64,000 nucleotides of DNA from Pantoea nemavictus. Its GTDB lineage: Bacteria > Pseudomonadota > Gammaproteobacteria > Enterobacterales > Enterobacteriaceae. The position numbers and the translations under genes are program-made. The notes beneath the pieces were generated by a model. That model saw nothing but the letters and a program-made list of their open reading frames with translations. It made no database searches and was not told where the DNA came from. Shown here piece after piece: positions 55,715 to 64,000 of the stretch (position 1 is its first letter; every line of letters starts with the position of its first letter). The stretch is from NCBI RefSeq assembly GCF_037479095.1, contig NZ_JBBGZW010000001.1, positions 2,294,001 through 2,358,000 on the forward strand, in the 5' to 3' direction.

Positions 55715-56260
55715 ATGTCTGAAGCTCCAAAAAAACGCTGGTACGTCGTTCAGGCGTTCTCCGGTTTTGAAGCACGTGTAGCAAAGTCGCTGCACGAGCA
55801 TATCAAACTGCACAACATGGAAGAGCTTTTTGGCGAAGTCATGGTGCCGACTGAAGAAGTCGTTGAAATCCGTGGCGGCCAGCGCCGCAAAAGCGAACGT
55901 AAATTCTTCCCTGGCTACGTATTGGTTCAGATGGTGATGAATGACGCCAGCTGGCACTTAGTGCGTAGCGTACCGCGTGTAATGGGCTTTATTGGTGGTA
56001 CTTCTGACCGTCCAGCGCCAATCAGTGACAAAGAAGTTGACGCGATCATGAACCGTCTGCAGCAGGTTGGTGATAAACCGCGTCCAAAAACACTGTTCGA
56101 GCCAGGCGAGATGGTTCGCGTCAGCGATGGTCCGTTTGCCGACTTCAACGGTGTGGTCGAAGAAGTGGACTACGAGAAGAGCCGCTTGAAAGTGTCTGTT
56201 TCCATCTTTGGCCGCGCAACGCCAGTGGAACTCGACTTTGCTCAGGTGGAGAAAGGTTAA
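55715..56260 (+). CDS. nusG: transcription elongation factor NusG
   Basis: 181 residues, identical in length to E. coli. NusG binds RNA polymerase, Rho and ribosomal protein S10, coupling transcription with translation and termination. The NGN domain has [16 protein letters not shown] and FPGYVLVQM; the KOW domain is [22 protein letters not shown]. Its paralogue RfaH is also in this window. Confidence 0.98.
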   Translation: MSEAPKKRWYVVQAFSGFEARVAKSLHEHIKLHNMEELFGEVMVPTEEVVEIRGGQRRKSERKFFPGYVLVQMVMNDASWHLVRSVPRVMGFIGGTSDRPAPISDKEVDAIMNRLQQVGDKPRPKTLFEPGEMVRVSDGPFADFNGVVEEVDYEKSRLKVSVSIFGRATPVELDFAQVEKG

Positions 56261-56283
56261 CCCTTTTGTTCACTTTTTAGCTC

Positions 56284-56312
56284 TTGCGAAAGGCGCGAAA
56301 TTTACCTATAAT
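56284..56312 (+). promoter_or_regulatory. rplK promoter inside a terminator-like hairpin
   Basis: TTGCGA (56284-56289) and TATAAT (56307-56312) are 17 bp apart. The -10 lies in the loop of the hairpin at 56292-56320. Confidence 0.75.
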
Positions 56313-56330
56313 TTCGCGCCTTTTGTTTTT
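56292..56330 (+). terminator. hairpin after nusG overlapping the rplK promoter
   Basis: GGCGCGAAAT pairs with ATTTCGCGCC and is followed by TTTTGTTTTT. It would end the secE-nusG transcript while the same DNA carries the rplK promoter. Confidence 0.8.
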
Positions 56331-56399
56331 ATGTGCCGGCAACGGCGTATAAATCGTTATCACGGGGAGCCTGTTTTTCAGGCGTTATAACCCAATTGA

Positions 56400-56837
<438 letters not shown>

Positions 56838-56840
56838 TAA

Positions 56841-57545
<705 letters not shown>

Positions 57546-57552
57546 TTGCTGC

Positions 57553-57581
57553 TTGTAACGGGCGAAAAATTCATCTAGAAT
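57553..57581 (+). promoter_or_regulatory. rplJ promoter
   Basis: TTGTAA (57553-57558) and TAGAAT (57576-57581) are 17 bp apart. The -10 again lies inside an inverted repeat, AACGGGCG (57557) with CGCCCGTT (ending 57593). Confidence 0.7.
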
Positions 57582-57704
57582 CTTACGCCCGTTGTTCTGG
57601 TTAAAAATTCAATCCAGAACCCAGATTCAAAGTGAATGATCAGCTAAGTCTAAACACCTAGCAGTTCAGTCGCTTAGGTTGGAGCCAGGCCTTATCCTGG
57701 CCTC

Positions 57705-57890
57705 CGTCCAAGACCGCAGGAGCAGAATATTTTCGGATATCTTGCTTAATACCCTGCGTAGACGGTGACAGAACCAAAAAGAATTTTTTCTTCACTGGAT
57801 TCTGCTCACCGTGTAATAGCGCTTATCGCCCTCGGGTGAATAAGTGAAGTGAGTTCCGGGAAATTATTCCCGGTCAATCCAGGAGCAAAA
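57705..57890 (+). promoter_or_regulatory. ribosomal protein L10 leader (autoregulatory mRNA element)
   Basis: The 349-base gap between rplA and rplJ carries the L10(L12)-binding leader. Segments CCCTGCGTAGACGGTGACAG and TCTGCTCACCGTG match the E. coli rplJ leader, as does AATCCAGGAGCAAA before the start codon. Binding of L10-(L7/L12) complex here represses rplJL translation. The rest of the gap holds the rplJ promoter. Confidence 0.85.
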
Positions 57891-57894
57891 GCTA

Positions 57895-58392
57895 ATGGCA
57901 TTAAATCTTCAAGGCAAACAAGCGATTGTTGCTGAAGTTAGCGAAGTAGCCAAAGGCGCGCTTTCAGCGGTTGTTGCGGATTCCCGTGGCGTGACCGTTG
58001 ATAAAATGACCGAACTGCGTAAAGCAGGTCGTGAAGCTGGCGTTTACATGCGTGTTGTTCGTAACACCCTGCTGCGCCGCGTCGTTGAAGGTACTCCATT
58101 CGAGTGCCTGAAAGACACGTTTGTTGGTCCGACCCTGATTGCATACTCTTTGGAACACCCGGGCGCTGCTGCTCGTCTGTTCAAAGATTTCGCGAAAGCG
58201 AATGCAAAATTTGAGGTCAAAGCTGCAGCCTTTGAAGGTGAGCTGATCACGGCGGCCAATATTGACCGTCTGGCAACTCTGCCGACTTACGAAGAAGCAC
58301 TGGCACGTCTGATGTCGACCATGAAAGAAGCCGCTGCTGGCAAACTGGTTCGTACTCTGGCTGCTGTGCGCGATGCAAAAGAAGCGGCTTAA
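57895..58392 (+). CDS. rplJ: 50S ribosomal protein L10
   Basis: 165 residues, as in E. coli. L10 anchors the L7/L12 dimers on the 23S GTPase centre and represses its own operon. It begins [24 protein letters not shown], with the RNA-binding N-terminal domain and the C-terminal helix ([25 protein letters not shown]) that binds L7/L12. Confidence 0.98.
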   Translation: MALNLQGKQAIVAEVSEVAKGALSAVVADSRGVTVDKMTELRKAGREAGVYMRVVRNTLLRRVVEGTPFECLKDTFVGPTLIAYSLEHPGAAARLFKDFAKANAKFEVKAAAFEGELITAANIDRLATLPTYEEALARLMSTMKEAAAGKLVRTLAAVRDAKEAA

Positions 58393-58458
58393 GGCCAAAT
58401 TCTTTTCCTTCGTGCTTGCTACCGTATAAACTTTTTCTGATTTTTAGGAACAATCGAT

Positions 58459-58821
58459 ATGTCTATCACTAAAGACCAAATTCTGGAAGCTGTTGCCGCT
58501 ATGTCCGTAATGGAAGTAGTTGAGCTGGTTTCTGCTATGGAAGAAAAATTCGGCGTTTCTGCTGCTGCCGCTGTAGCTGTTGCTGCTGGCCCAGCTGAAG
58601 CTGTTGAAGAGAAAACTGAATTCGACGTAGTTCTGAAAGCTGTTGGCGCTAACAAAGTCGCAGTAATCAAAGCAGTACGTACTGCAACTGGCCTGGGCTT
58701 GAAAGAAGCTAAAGACCTGGTTGAAGCTACTGGTACTATCAAAGAAGGCATCAGCAAAGATGACGCAGCCGCTCTTGAAGCTGCTCTGAAAGAAGCTGGC
58801 GCTGAAGTTGAAGTTAAGTAA
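58459..58821 (+). CDS. rplL: 50S ribosomal protein L7/L12
   Basis: 120 residues (E. coli 121). Stalk protein that recruits translation GTPases. N-terminal dimerisation domain, a hinge rich in Ala and Val ([20 protein letters not shown]) and the globular domain with [23 protein letters not shown] and [12 protein letters not shown]. 66 bases after rplJ. Confidence 0.98.
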   Translation: MSITKDQILEAVAAMSVMEVVELVSAMEEKFGVSAAAAVAVAAGPAEAVEEKTEFDVVLKAVGANKVAVIKAVRTATGLGLKEAKDLVEATGTIKEGISKDDAAALEAALKEAGAEVEVK

Positions 58822-58861
58822 GACAACCCTCGGGTTGCAGCCTGAGTAACATTAGGCTGAT

Positions 58862-58893
58862 GGCTGGTGACTGTTCAGGTCACCAGCCTTTTT
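58862..58893 (+). terminator. partial terminator (attenuator) between rplL and rpoB
   Basis: GGCTGGTGAC pairs with GTCACCAGCC, then TTTTT. In E. coli a similar attenuator reduces transcription into rpoBC so that ribosomal protein output exceeds polymerase output. Confidence 0.88.
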
Positions 58894-58900
58894 GCGCTAC

Positions 58901-58943
58901 AGGGGAATGATGGCGTTTCGCACTGTTTGTCCGTCATTCCTCT
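58901..58943 (+). other. probable RNase III processing stem before rpoB
   Basis: AGGGGAATGATGG (58901) pairs with CCGTCATTCCTCT (58931-58943) allowing G-U pairs. An RNase III site lies at this place in the E. coli rplL-rpoB spacer. The rest of the 332-base spacer, up to 59153, shows nothing I can name. Confidence 0.7.
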
Positions 58944-59153
58944 TCAATATCTTTTTCTATCGACGCCTTAATATATCGCTCTCCTGTGAAGGTTCCCTGC
59001 CTGAACAACGGCGATGAAATGATTTAAGAGTGATAGAAAGATGTATTGCATGGGGTGCTGCGCATCGCATGAAAAACAAAAAATAGTGTTGCATGAACTG
59101 TCCTTTTCAGGACGGACAGCGTGGTTCGACATGTCAGCTAGCTGAGGAACCCC

Positions 59154-62100
59154 ATGGTTTACTCCTATACCGAGAAAAAACGTATTCGTAAGGATTTTGG
59201 TAAACGTCCACAAGTTTTGGACATTCCATATCTCCTTTCTATCCAGCTTGACTCGTTCCAGAAGTTTATCGAGCAAGATCCAGAAGGCCAGTACGGTCTG
59301 GAAGCAGCCTTCCGCTCCGTATTCCCGATCTCTAGCTACAGCGGCAACTCTGAGTTGCAGTATGTAAGCTACCGTTTGGGTGAGCCTGTCTTTGACGTAA
59401 CTGAATGTCAGATCCGTGGCGTGACCTATTCGGCACCGCTGCGCGTCAAACTGCGTCTGGTGATCTACGAGCGCGAAGCGCCGGAAGGCACCGTAAAAGA
59501 CATTAAAGAACAAGAAGTCTACATGGGTGAAATTCCACTCATGACTGACAACGGTACCTTTGTCATCAATGGTACTGAGCGTGTTATCGTTTCTCAGCTG
59601 CATCGTAGTCCAGGCGTGTTCTTTGACAGCGATAAGGGTAAAACGCACTCTTCCGGTAAAGTGCTGTATAACGCACGTATCATCCCTTACCGCGGTTCAT
59701 GGCTCGACTTCGAGTTTGACCCGAAAGACAACCTCTTCGTCCGTATTGACCGTCGTCGTAAGCTGCCGGCCAGTATCATTCTGCGCGCGTTAAACTTCAC
59801 CTCAGAACAAATCCTCGATCTGTTCTTTGACAAAGTTGTTTATGAAATCCGCGATAACAAACTGCAGATGGAACTGGTGCCTGAGCGCCTGCGTGGTGAA
59901 ACCGCCTCCTTCGATATCGAAGCCAACGGCACGGTCTACGTTGAGAAAGGTCGTCGCATCACTGCGCGCCACATCCGTCAGCTGGAAAAAGACAACATTC
60001 AGCACATCGAAGTGCCAGTTGAATACATTGCTGGCAAAGTGGTTGCTAAAGACTACGTCGATCTGAACACCGGCGAACTGATCGTTCCTGCTAACATGGA
60101 ATTGTCACTGGATCTGCTGGCGAAACTGAGCCAGTCAGGCCACAAGCGCATTGAAACGCTGTTCACCAACGACCTGGATCACGGTGCGTACATCTCCGAG
60201 ACCTTGCGTGTTGACCCAACCAACGATCGCTTAAGCGCGCTGGTTGAGATCTACCGCATGATGCGTCCTGGTGAGCCACCGACGCGTGAAGCCGCTGAAA
60301 ACCTGTTTGAGAACCTGTTCTTCTCTGAAGATCGTTACGATCTTTCTGCGGTAGGCCGCATGAAGTTCAACCGTTCTCTGCTGCGTGATGAGATCGAAGG
60401 TTCAGGCATCCTGAGCAAAGACGACATCATCGAAGTGATGAAGAAACTTATTGGTATCCGTAACGGTATCGGTGAAGTGGATGATATCGATCACCTCGGT
60501 AACCGTCGTATTCGTTCAGTCGGTGAAATGGCTGAAAACCAGTTCCGTGTAGGTCTGGTGCGTGTTGAGCGTGCAGTTAAAGAGCGTCTGTCTCTTGGCG
60601 ACCTCGATACGTTGATGCCGCAGGACATGATCAACGCTAAGCCGATTTCGGCGGCGGTGAAAGAGTTCTTCGGTTCAAGCCAGCTGTCACAGTTTATGGA
60701 TCAGAACAACCCGTTGTCTGAGATTACGCACAAACGTCGTATCTCTGCTCTGGGCCCAGGCGGTCTGACTCGTGAGCGCGCCGGCTTCGAAGTACGTGAC
60801 GTACACCCAACTCACTACGGTCGTGTATGTCCTATCGAAACCCCGGAAGGCCCGAACATCGGTCTGATCAACTCACTTTCTGTTTACGCGCAGACTAACG
60901 AATACGGTTTCCTTGAAACCCCGTATCGTCGTGTTGTTGACGGCAAAGTGAGTGACGAAATTCATTACCTCTCTGCAATCGAAGAGGGTAACTACGTTAT
61001 CGCTCAGGCAAACACCAACCTTGCAGACGATGGCAGCTTTGTTGACGATCTCGTTACCTGCCGTAGCAAGGGTGAATCAAGCCTGTTCAGTCGCGATCAA
61101 GTTGACTACATGGATGTTTCCACCCAGCAGGTGGTTTCTGTCGGTGCGTCACTGATTCCGTTCCTGGAGCACGATGATGCTAACCGCGCCTTGATGGGTG
61201 CGAACATGCAACGTCAGGCGGTTCCAACTCTGCGTGCTGATAAGCCGCTGGTTGGTACCGGTATGGAGCGTGCAGTTGCGGTTGACTCCGGTGTAACTGC
61301 CGTCGCGAAACGTGGTGGTACCGTTCAGTACGTTGATGCGTCTCGTATCGTTATTAAAGTTAACGAAGAAGAGATGTATCCGGGCGAAGCGGGCATCGAT
61401 ATCTACAACCTGACTAAGTACACCCGTTCTAACCAGAACACCTGCATCAACCAGATGCCATGCGTGAATCTGGGTGAGCCGATTGAGCGTGGCGACGTGC
61501 TGGCAGATGGCCCGTCTACCGATCTCGGTGAACTGGCGCTGGGTCAGAACATGCGCGTGGCGTTTATGCCATGGAACGGTTACAACTTCGAAGACTCCAT
61601 CCTCGTATCCGAGCGTGTGGTTCAGGAAGACCGTTTCACTACCATTCACATTCAGGAACTGGCATGTGTGTCTCGTGACACCAAGCTGGGGCCAGAAGAG
61701 ATCACCGCTGATATCCCGAACGTGGGTGAAGCGGCGCTTTCTAAGCTGGATGAATCCGGCATCGTGTATATCGGTGCGGAAGTGACTGGTGGCGATATTC
61801 TGGTTGGTAAGGTGACGCCGAAAGGTGAAACCCAGCTGACGCCAGAAGAAAAACTGCTGCGTGCGATCTTCGGTGAAAAAGCCTCTGACGTGAAAGATTC
61901 GTCACTGCGCGTTCCGAACGGCGTATCCGGTACTGTCATCGACGTGCAGGTCTTCACCCGCGATGGCGTGGAAAAAGACAAGCGCGCACTGGAAATCGAA
62001 GAGATGCAGCTGAAGCAGGTTAAGAAAGACCTGTCTGAAGAACTGCAGATCTTTGAAGCTGGCCTGTTCGGCCGTATCCAGGCAGTACTGATCTCGGGTG

Positions 62101-63182
62101 GCGTTGAAGCTGACAAGCTGGACAAATTGCCACGTGAGCGCTGGTTGGAGCTGGGCCTGACTGACGAAGAGAAGCAGAACTCTCTGGAGCAGCTGGCTGA
62201 GCAGTACGACGAGCTGAAGCACGAGTTTGAGAAGAAACTTGAAGCTAAGCGTCGCAAAATCACTCAAGGCGATGATCTGGCACCAGGCGTGCTGAAAATC
62301 GTTAAGGTGTATCTGGCCGTTAAACGTCAGATCCAGCCTGGTGACAAGATGGCAGGTCGTCACGGTAACAAGGGTGTTATCTCTAAGATCAACCCTATCG
62401 AAGACATGCCTTACGATGAGAACGGTACGCCGGTCGACATCGTACTGAACCCGCTGGGCGTACCATCGCGTATGAACATCGGTCAGATTCTGGAAACTCA
62501 CCTTGGTATGGCGGCGAAAGGCATTGGTGAAAAAATCAATGCGATGCTGAAGAAGCAGGAAGAAGTCTCCAAACTGCGTGAGTTTATCCAGCGTGCTTAC
62601 GATCTGGGCACCGATGTGCGTCAGAAAGTTGACCTGAACACCTTTACCGACGACGAAGTGCTGCGTCTGGCAGAAAACCTGAAGAAGGGTATGCCAATCG
62701 CGACTCCGGTGTTTGACGGTGCGAAAGAGAGCGAAATCAAAGAGCTGCTGCAGCTCGGCGGTCTGCCTTCTTCCGGTCAGATCACCCTGTTCGACGGCCG
62801 TACCGGTGAACAGTTTGAGCGTCAGGTAACCGTAGGTTACATGTACATGCTGAAACTGAACCACTTGGTCGACGACAAGATGCACGCACGTTCTACCGGT
62901 TCTTACAGCTTGGTTACTCAGCAGCCGCTGGGTGGTAAAGCGCAGTTCGGTGGACAGCGCTTCGGTGAGATGGAAGTGTGGGCACTGGAAGCATACGGTG
63001 CCGCGTATACCCTGCAGGAAATGCTTACCGTTAAATCTGATGACGTTAACGGCCGTACGAAGATGTATAAAAACATCGTCGACGGTAACCATCAGATGGA
63101 ACCGGGCATGCCTGAATCCTTCAACGTACTGTTGAAAGAGATTCGCTCGCTGGGTATCAACATCGAGCTGGAAGACGAGTAA
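59154..63182 (+). CDS. rpoB: RNA polymerase beta subunit
   Basis: 1342 residues, as in E. coli. Catalytic core with RpoC. The rifampicin region reads [30 protein letters not shown] in pieces identical to wild-type E. coli, with Asp516, His526 and Ser531 equivalents unchanged, so no resistance change is seen there. The conserved segment [15 protein letters not shown] near residue 1065 and the end [11 protein letters not shown] are present. Confidence 0.99.
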   Translation: MVYSYTEKKRIRKDFGKRPQVLDIPYLLSIQLDSFQKFIEQDPEGQYGLEAAFRSVFPISSYSGNSELQYVSYRLGEPVFDVTECQIRGVTYSAPLRVKLRLVIYEREAPEGTVKDIKEQEVYMGEIPLMTDNGTFVINGTERVIVSQLHRSPGVFFDSDKGKTHSSGKVLYNARIIPYRGSWLDFEFDPKDNLFVRIDRRRKLPASIILRALNFTSEQILDLFFDKVVYEIRDNKLQMELVPERLRGETASFDIEANGTVYVEKGRRITARHIRQLEKDNIQHIEVPVEYIAGKVVAKDYVDLNTGELIVPANMELSLDLLAKLSQSGHKRIETLFTNDLDHGAYISETLRVDPTNDRLSALVEIYRMMRPGEPPTREAAENLFENLFFSEDRYDLSAVGRMKFNRSLLRDEIEGSGILSKDDIIEVMKKLIGIRNGIGEVDDIDHLGNRRIRSVGEMAENQFRVGLVRVERAVKERLSLGDLDTLMPQDMINAKPISAAVKEFFGSSQLSQFMDQNNPLSEITHKRRISALGPGGLTRERAGFEVRDVHPTHYGRVCPIETPEGPNIGLINSLSVYAQTNEYGFLETPYRRVVDGKVSDEIHYLSAIEEGNYVIAQANTNLADDGSFVDDLVTCRSKGESSLFSRDQVDYMDVSTQQVVSVGASLIPFLEHDDANRALMGANMQRQAVPTLRADKPLVGTGMERAVAVDSGVTAVAKRGGTVQYVDASRIVIKVNEEEMYPGEAGIDIYNLTKYTRSNQNTCINQMPCVNLGEPIERGDVLADGPSTDLGELALGQNMRVAFMPWNGYNFEDSILVSERVVQEDRFTTIHIQELACVSRDTKLGPEEITADIPNVGEAALSKLDESGIVYIGAEVTGGDILVGKVTPKGETQLTPEEKLLRAIFGEKASDVKDSSLRVPNGVSGTVIDVQVFTRDGVEKDKRALEIEEMQLKQVKKDLSEELQIFEAGLFGRIQAVLISGGVEADKLDKLPRERWLELGLTDEEKQNSLEQLAEQYDELKHEFEKKLEAKRRKITQGDDLAPGVLKIVKVYLAVKRQIQPGDKMAGRHGNKGVISKINPIEDMPYDENGTPVDIVLNPLGVPSRMNIGQILETHLGMAAKGIGEKINAMLKKQEEVSKLREFIQRAYDLGTDVRQKVDLNTFTDDEVLRLAENLKKGMPIATPVFDGAKESEIKELLQLGGLPSSGQITLFDGRTGEQFERQVTVGYMYMLKLNHLVDDKMHARSTGSYSLVTQQPLGGKAQFGGQRFGEMEVWALEAYGAAYTLQEMLTVKSDDVNGRTKMYKNIVDGNHQMEPGMPESFNVLLKEIRSLGINIELEDE

Positions 63183-63204
63183 GTACTCGCAAGTACTGGT
63201 TACG

Positions 63205-63231
63205 GGACGTGCACTTCGGGTGCGCGTCCCT
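63205..63231 (+). other. hairpin in the rpoB-rpoC spacer
   Basis: GGGACG pairs with CGTCCC, continued by GCAC/GGTGC around a TTCG loop. There is no T tract, so it is more likely a stability or processing element than a terminator. Confidence 0.5.
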
Positions 63232-63260
63232 GAGAGTTCCACTCCGACGGGAGCTAATCC

Positions 63261-64000
63261 GTGAAAGACTTACTTAAGTTTCTGAAAGCGCAAACTAAGA
63301 CCGAAGAGTTTGATGCGATCAAAATTGCTCTGGCCTCGCCAGACATGATCCGTTCATGGTCTTTTGGTGAAGTTAAAAAGCCGGAAACCATTAACTATCG
63401 TACCTTTAAGCCAGAGCGTGACGGCCTTTTCTGTGCCCGTATTTTCGGACCTGTAAAAGATTACGAATGCCTGTGCGGTAAGTACAAGCGTTTAAAACAT
63501 CGCGGCGTGATCTGTGAGAAGTGTGGCGTTGAAGTTACACAGACCAAAGTACGTCGTGAGCGCATGGGCCACATTGAGTTGGCTTCACCTACTGCGCACA
63601 TTTGGTTCCTGAAATCACTGCCTTCGCGTATCGGCTTGCTGCTGGATATGCCACTGCGTGATATTGAGCGCGTGCTGTACTTCGAATCTTATGTGGTTAT
63701 CGAAGGTGGCATGACCAACCTGGAAAAACGTCAGATTCTGACGGAAGAGCAGTATCTTGACGCGCTGGAAGAGTTCGGTGACGAATTCGATGCGAAGATG
63801 GGTGCGGAAGCTATCCAGGCGCTGCTGAAAAATATGGATCTGGAGCAAGAGTGCGAGCAGCTGCGCGAAGAGCTGAACGAAACCAACTCCGAGACCAAAC
63901 GTAAGAAGCTGACCAAGCGTATCAAGCTGCTGGAAGCGTTCGTTCAATCTGGTAACAAGCCAGAGTGGATGATCCTGACCGTTCTGCCGGTTCTGCCGCC
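63261..64000 (+). CDS. rpoC: RNA polymerase beta-prime subunit, N-terminal part (cut by window edge)
   Basis: The first 246 codons, starting at GTG 63261 with GGGAG upstream, as in E. coli ([20 protein letters not shown]). The N-terminal zinc ribbon is intact: CLCGKY and CEKCGVE supply four cysteines. The following clamp and coiled-coil sequence ([22 protein letters not shown]) matches E. coli. The catalytic NADFDGD motif lies beyond the window. Confidence 0.97.
   Translation, partial: MKDLLKFLKAQTKTEEFDAIKIALASPDMIRSWSFGEVKKPETINYRTFKPERDGLFCARIFGPVKDYECLCGKYKRLKHRGVICEKCGVEVTQTKVRRERMGHIELASPTAHIWFLKSLPSRIGLLLDMPLRDIERVLYFESYVVIEGGMTNLEKRQILTEEQYLDALEEFGDEFDAKMGAEAIQALLKNMDLEQECEQLREELNETNSETKRKKLTKRIKLLEAFVQSGNKPEWMILTVLPVLP

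Noticed and set aside
60650-60900. Possible rifampicin-resistance change in rpoB
   Set aside because: The rifampicin region reads as wild-type E. coli at the usual positions (516, 526, 531 equivalents).
61902-63242. 446-codon open frame antisense to rpoB
   Set aside because: It lies wholly opposite the conserved rpoB sequence, its composition follows from rpoB codon bias, and it has no ribosome site or family match.

Overview
The window is a 64-kb piece of an enterobacterial chromosome. Gene content, near-identity of many proteins to their Escherichia coli counterparts, a 1542-nt 16S gene and an ERIC repeat all point to Enterobacterales. The 16S hypervariable loops and the accessory genes look most like Pantoea/Erwinia (Erwiniaceae); I cannot name a species from the sequence alone. 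There is no prophage, insertion sequence, CRISPR array or plasmid-type gene; this is core chromosome with small accessory insertions.

Layout. (1) 1-9.8 kb: end of dapF, then the overlapping chain dapF-yigA-xerC-yigB, then uvrD (LexA box, and an ERIC element in its leader), corA with a probable leader peptide, an AbrB-family membrane protein, rarD, yigI and pldA. (2) 9.8-19.3 kb: recQ, rhtC/rhtB (convergent), pldB, yigL, a stand-alone glpT, the biotin transporter yigM, a palindromic 175-bp element, a DUF1456 gene and metR. (3) 19.3-26.7 kb: metE, broken by an in-frame amber codon at codon 33, then ysgA, udp with two CRP sites, an uncharacterised TPR/glycosyltransferase-like gene, and rmuC. (4) 26.7-43.6 kb: ubiE-ubiJ-ubiB, tatABC, tatD, rfaH, pepE, ubiD, fre, fadBA (FadR operator), pepQ, yigZ, trkH, hemG. 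(5) 43.6-49.1 kb: a complete rRNA operon (16S, tRNA-Glu, 23S, 5S) with P1/P2 promoters, boxA sites and terminator. (6) 49.2-64 kb: murB-birA, coaA, a GNAT gene, four tRNAs (Thr, Tyr, Gly, Thr), tufB, secE-nusG, rplKA, rplJL, rpoB and the start of rpoC.

How the genes work together. Much of the window serves translation and transcription: rRNA, tRNAs, EF-Tu, ribosomal stalk proteins, NusG and its paralogue RfaH, and the RNA polymerase beta subunits. Ubiquinone synthesis (ubiE, ubiJ, ubiB, ubiD, with fre next to ubiD), twin-arginine export, fatty-acid beta-oxidation, DNA repair/recombination (uvrD, recQ, xerC, rmuC) and phospholipid turnover (pldA, pldB, glpT) form the other clusters.

Most notable observations: the amber-interrupted metE; an rRNA operon whose left flank (hemG) is that of E. 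coli rrnA while its right flank (murB) and spacer tRNA are those of rrnB; an ERIC element inserted 1 bp after the uvrD LexA box; an unassigned TPR/glycosyltransferase gene between udp and rmuC; a hairpin-rich repeat with perfect 17-bp terminal inverted repeats; and a clear drop in G+C just right of the rRNA operon.
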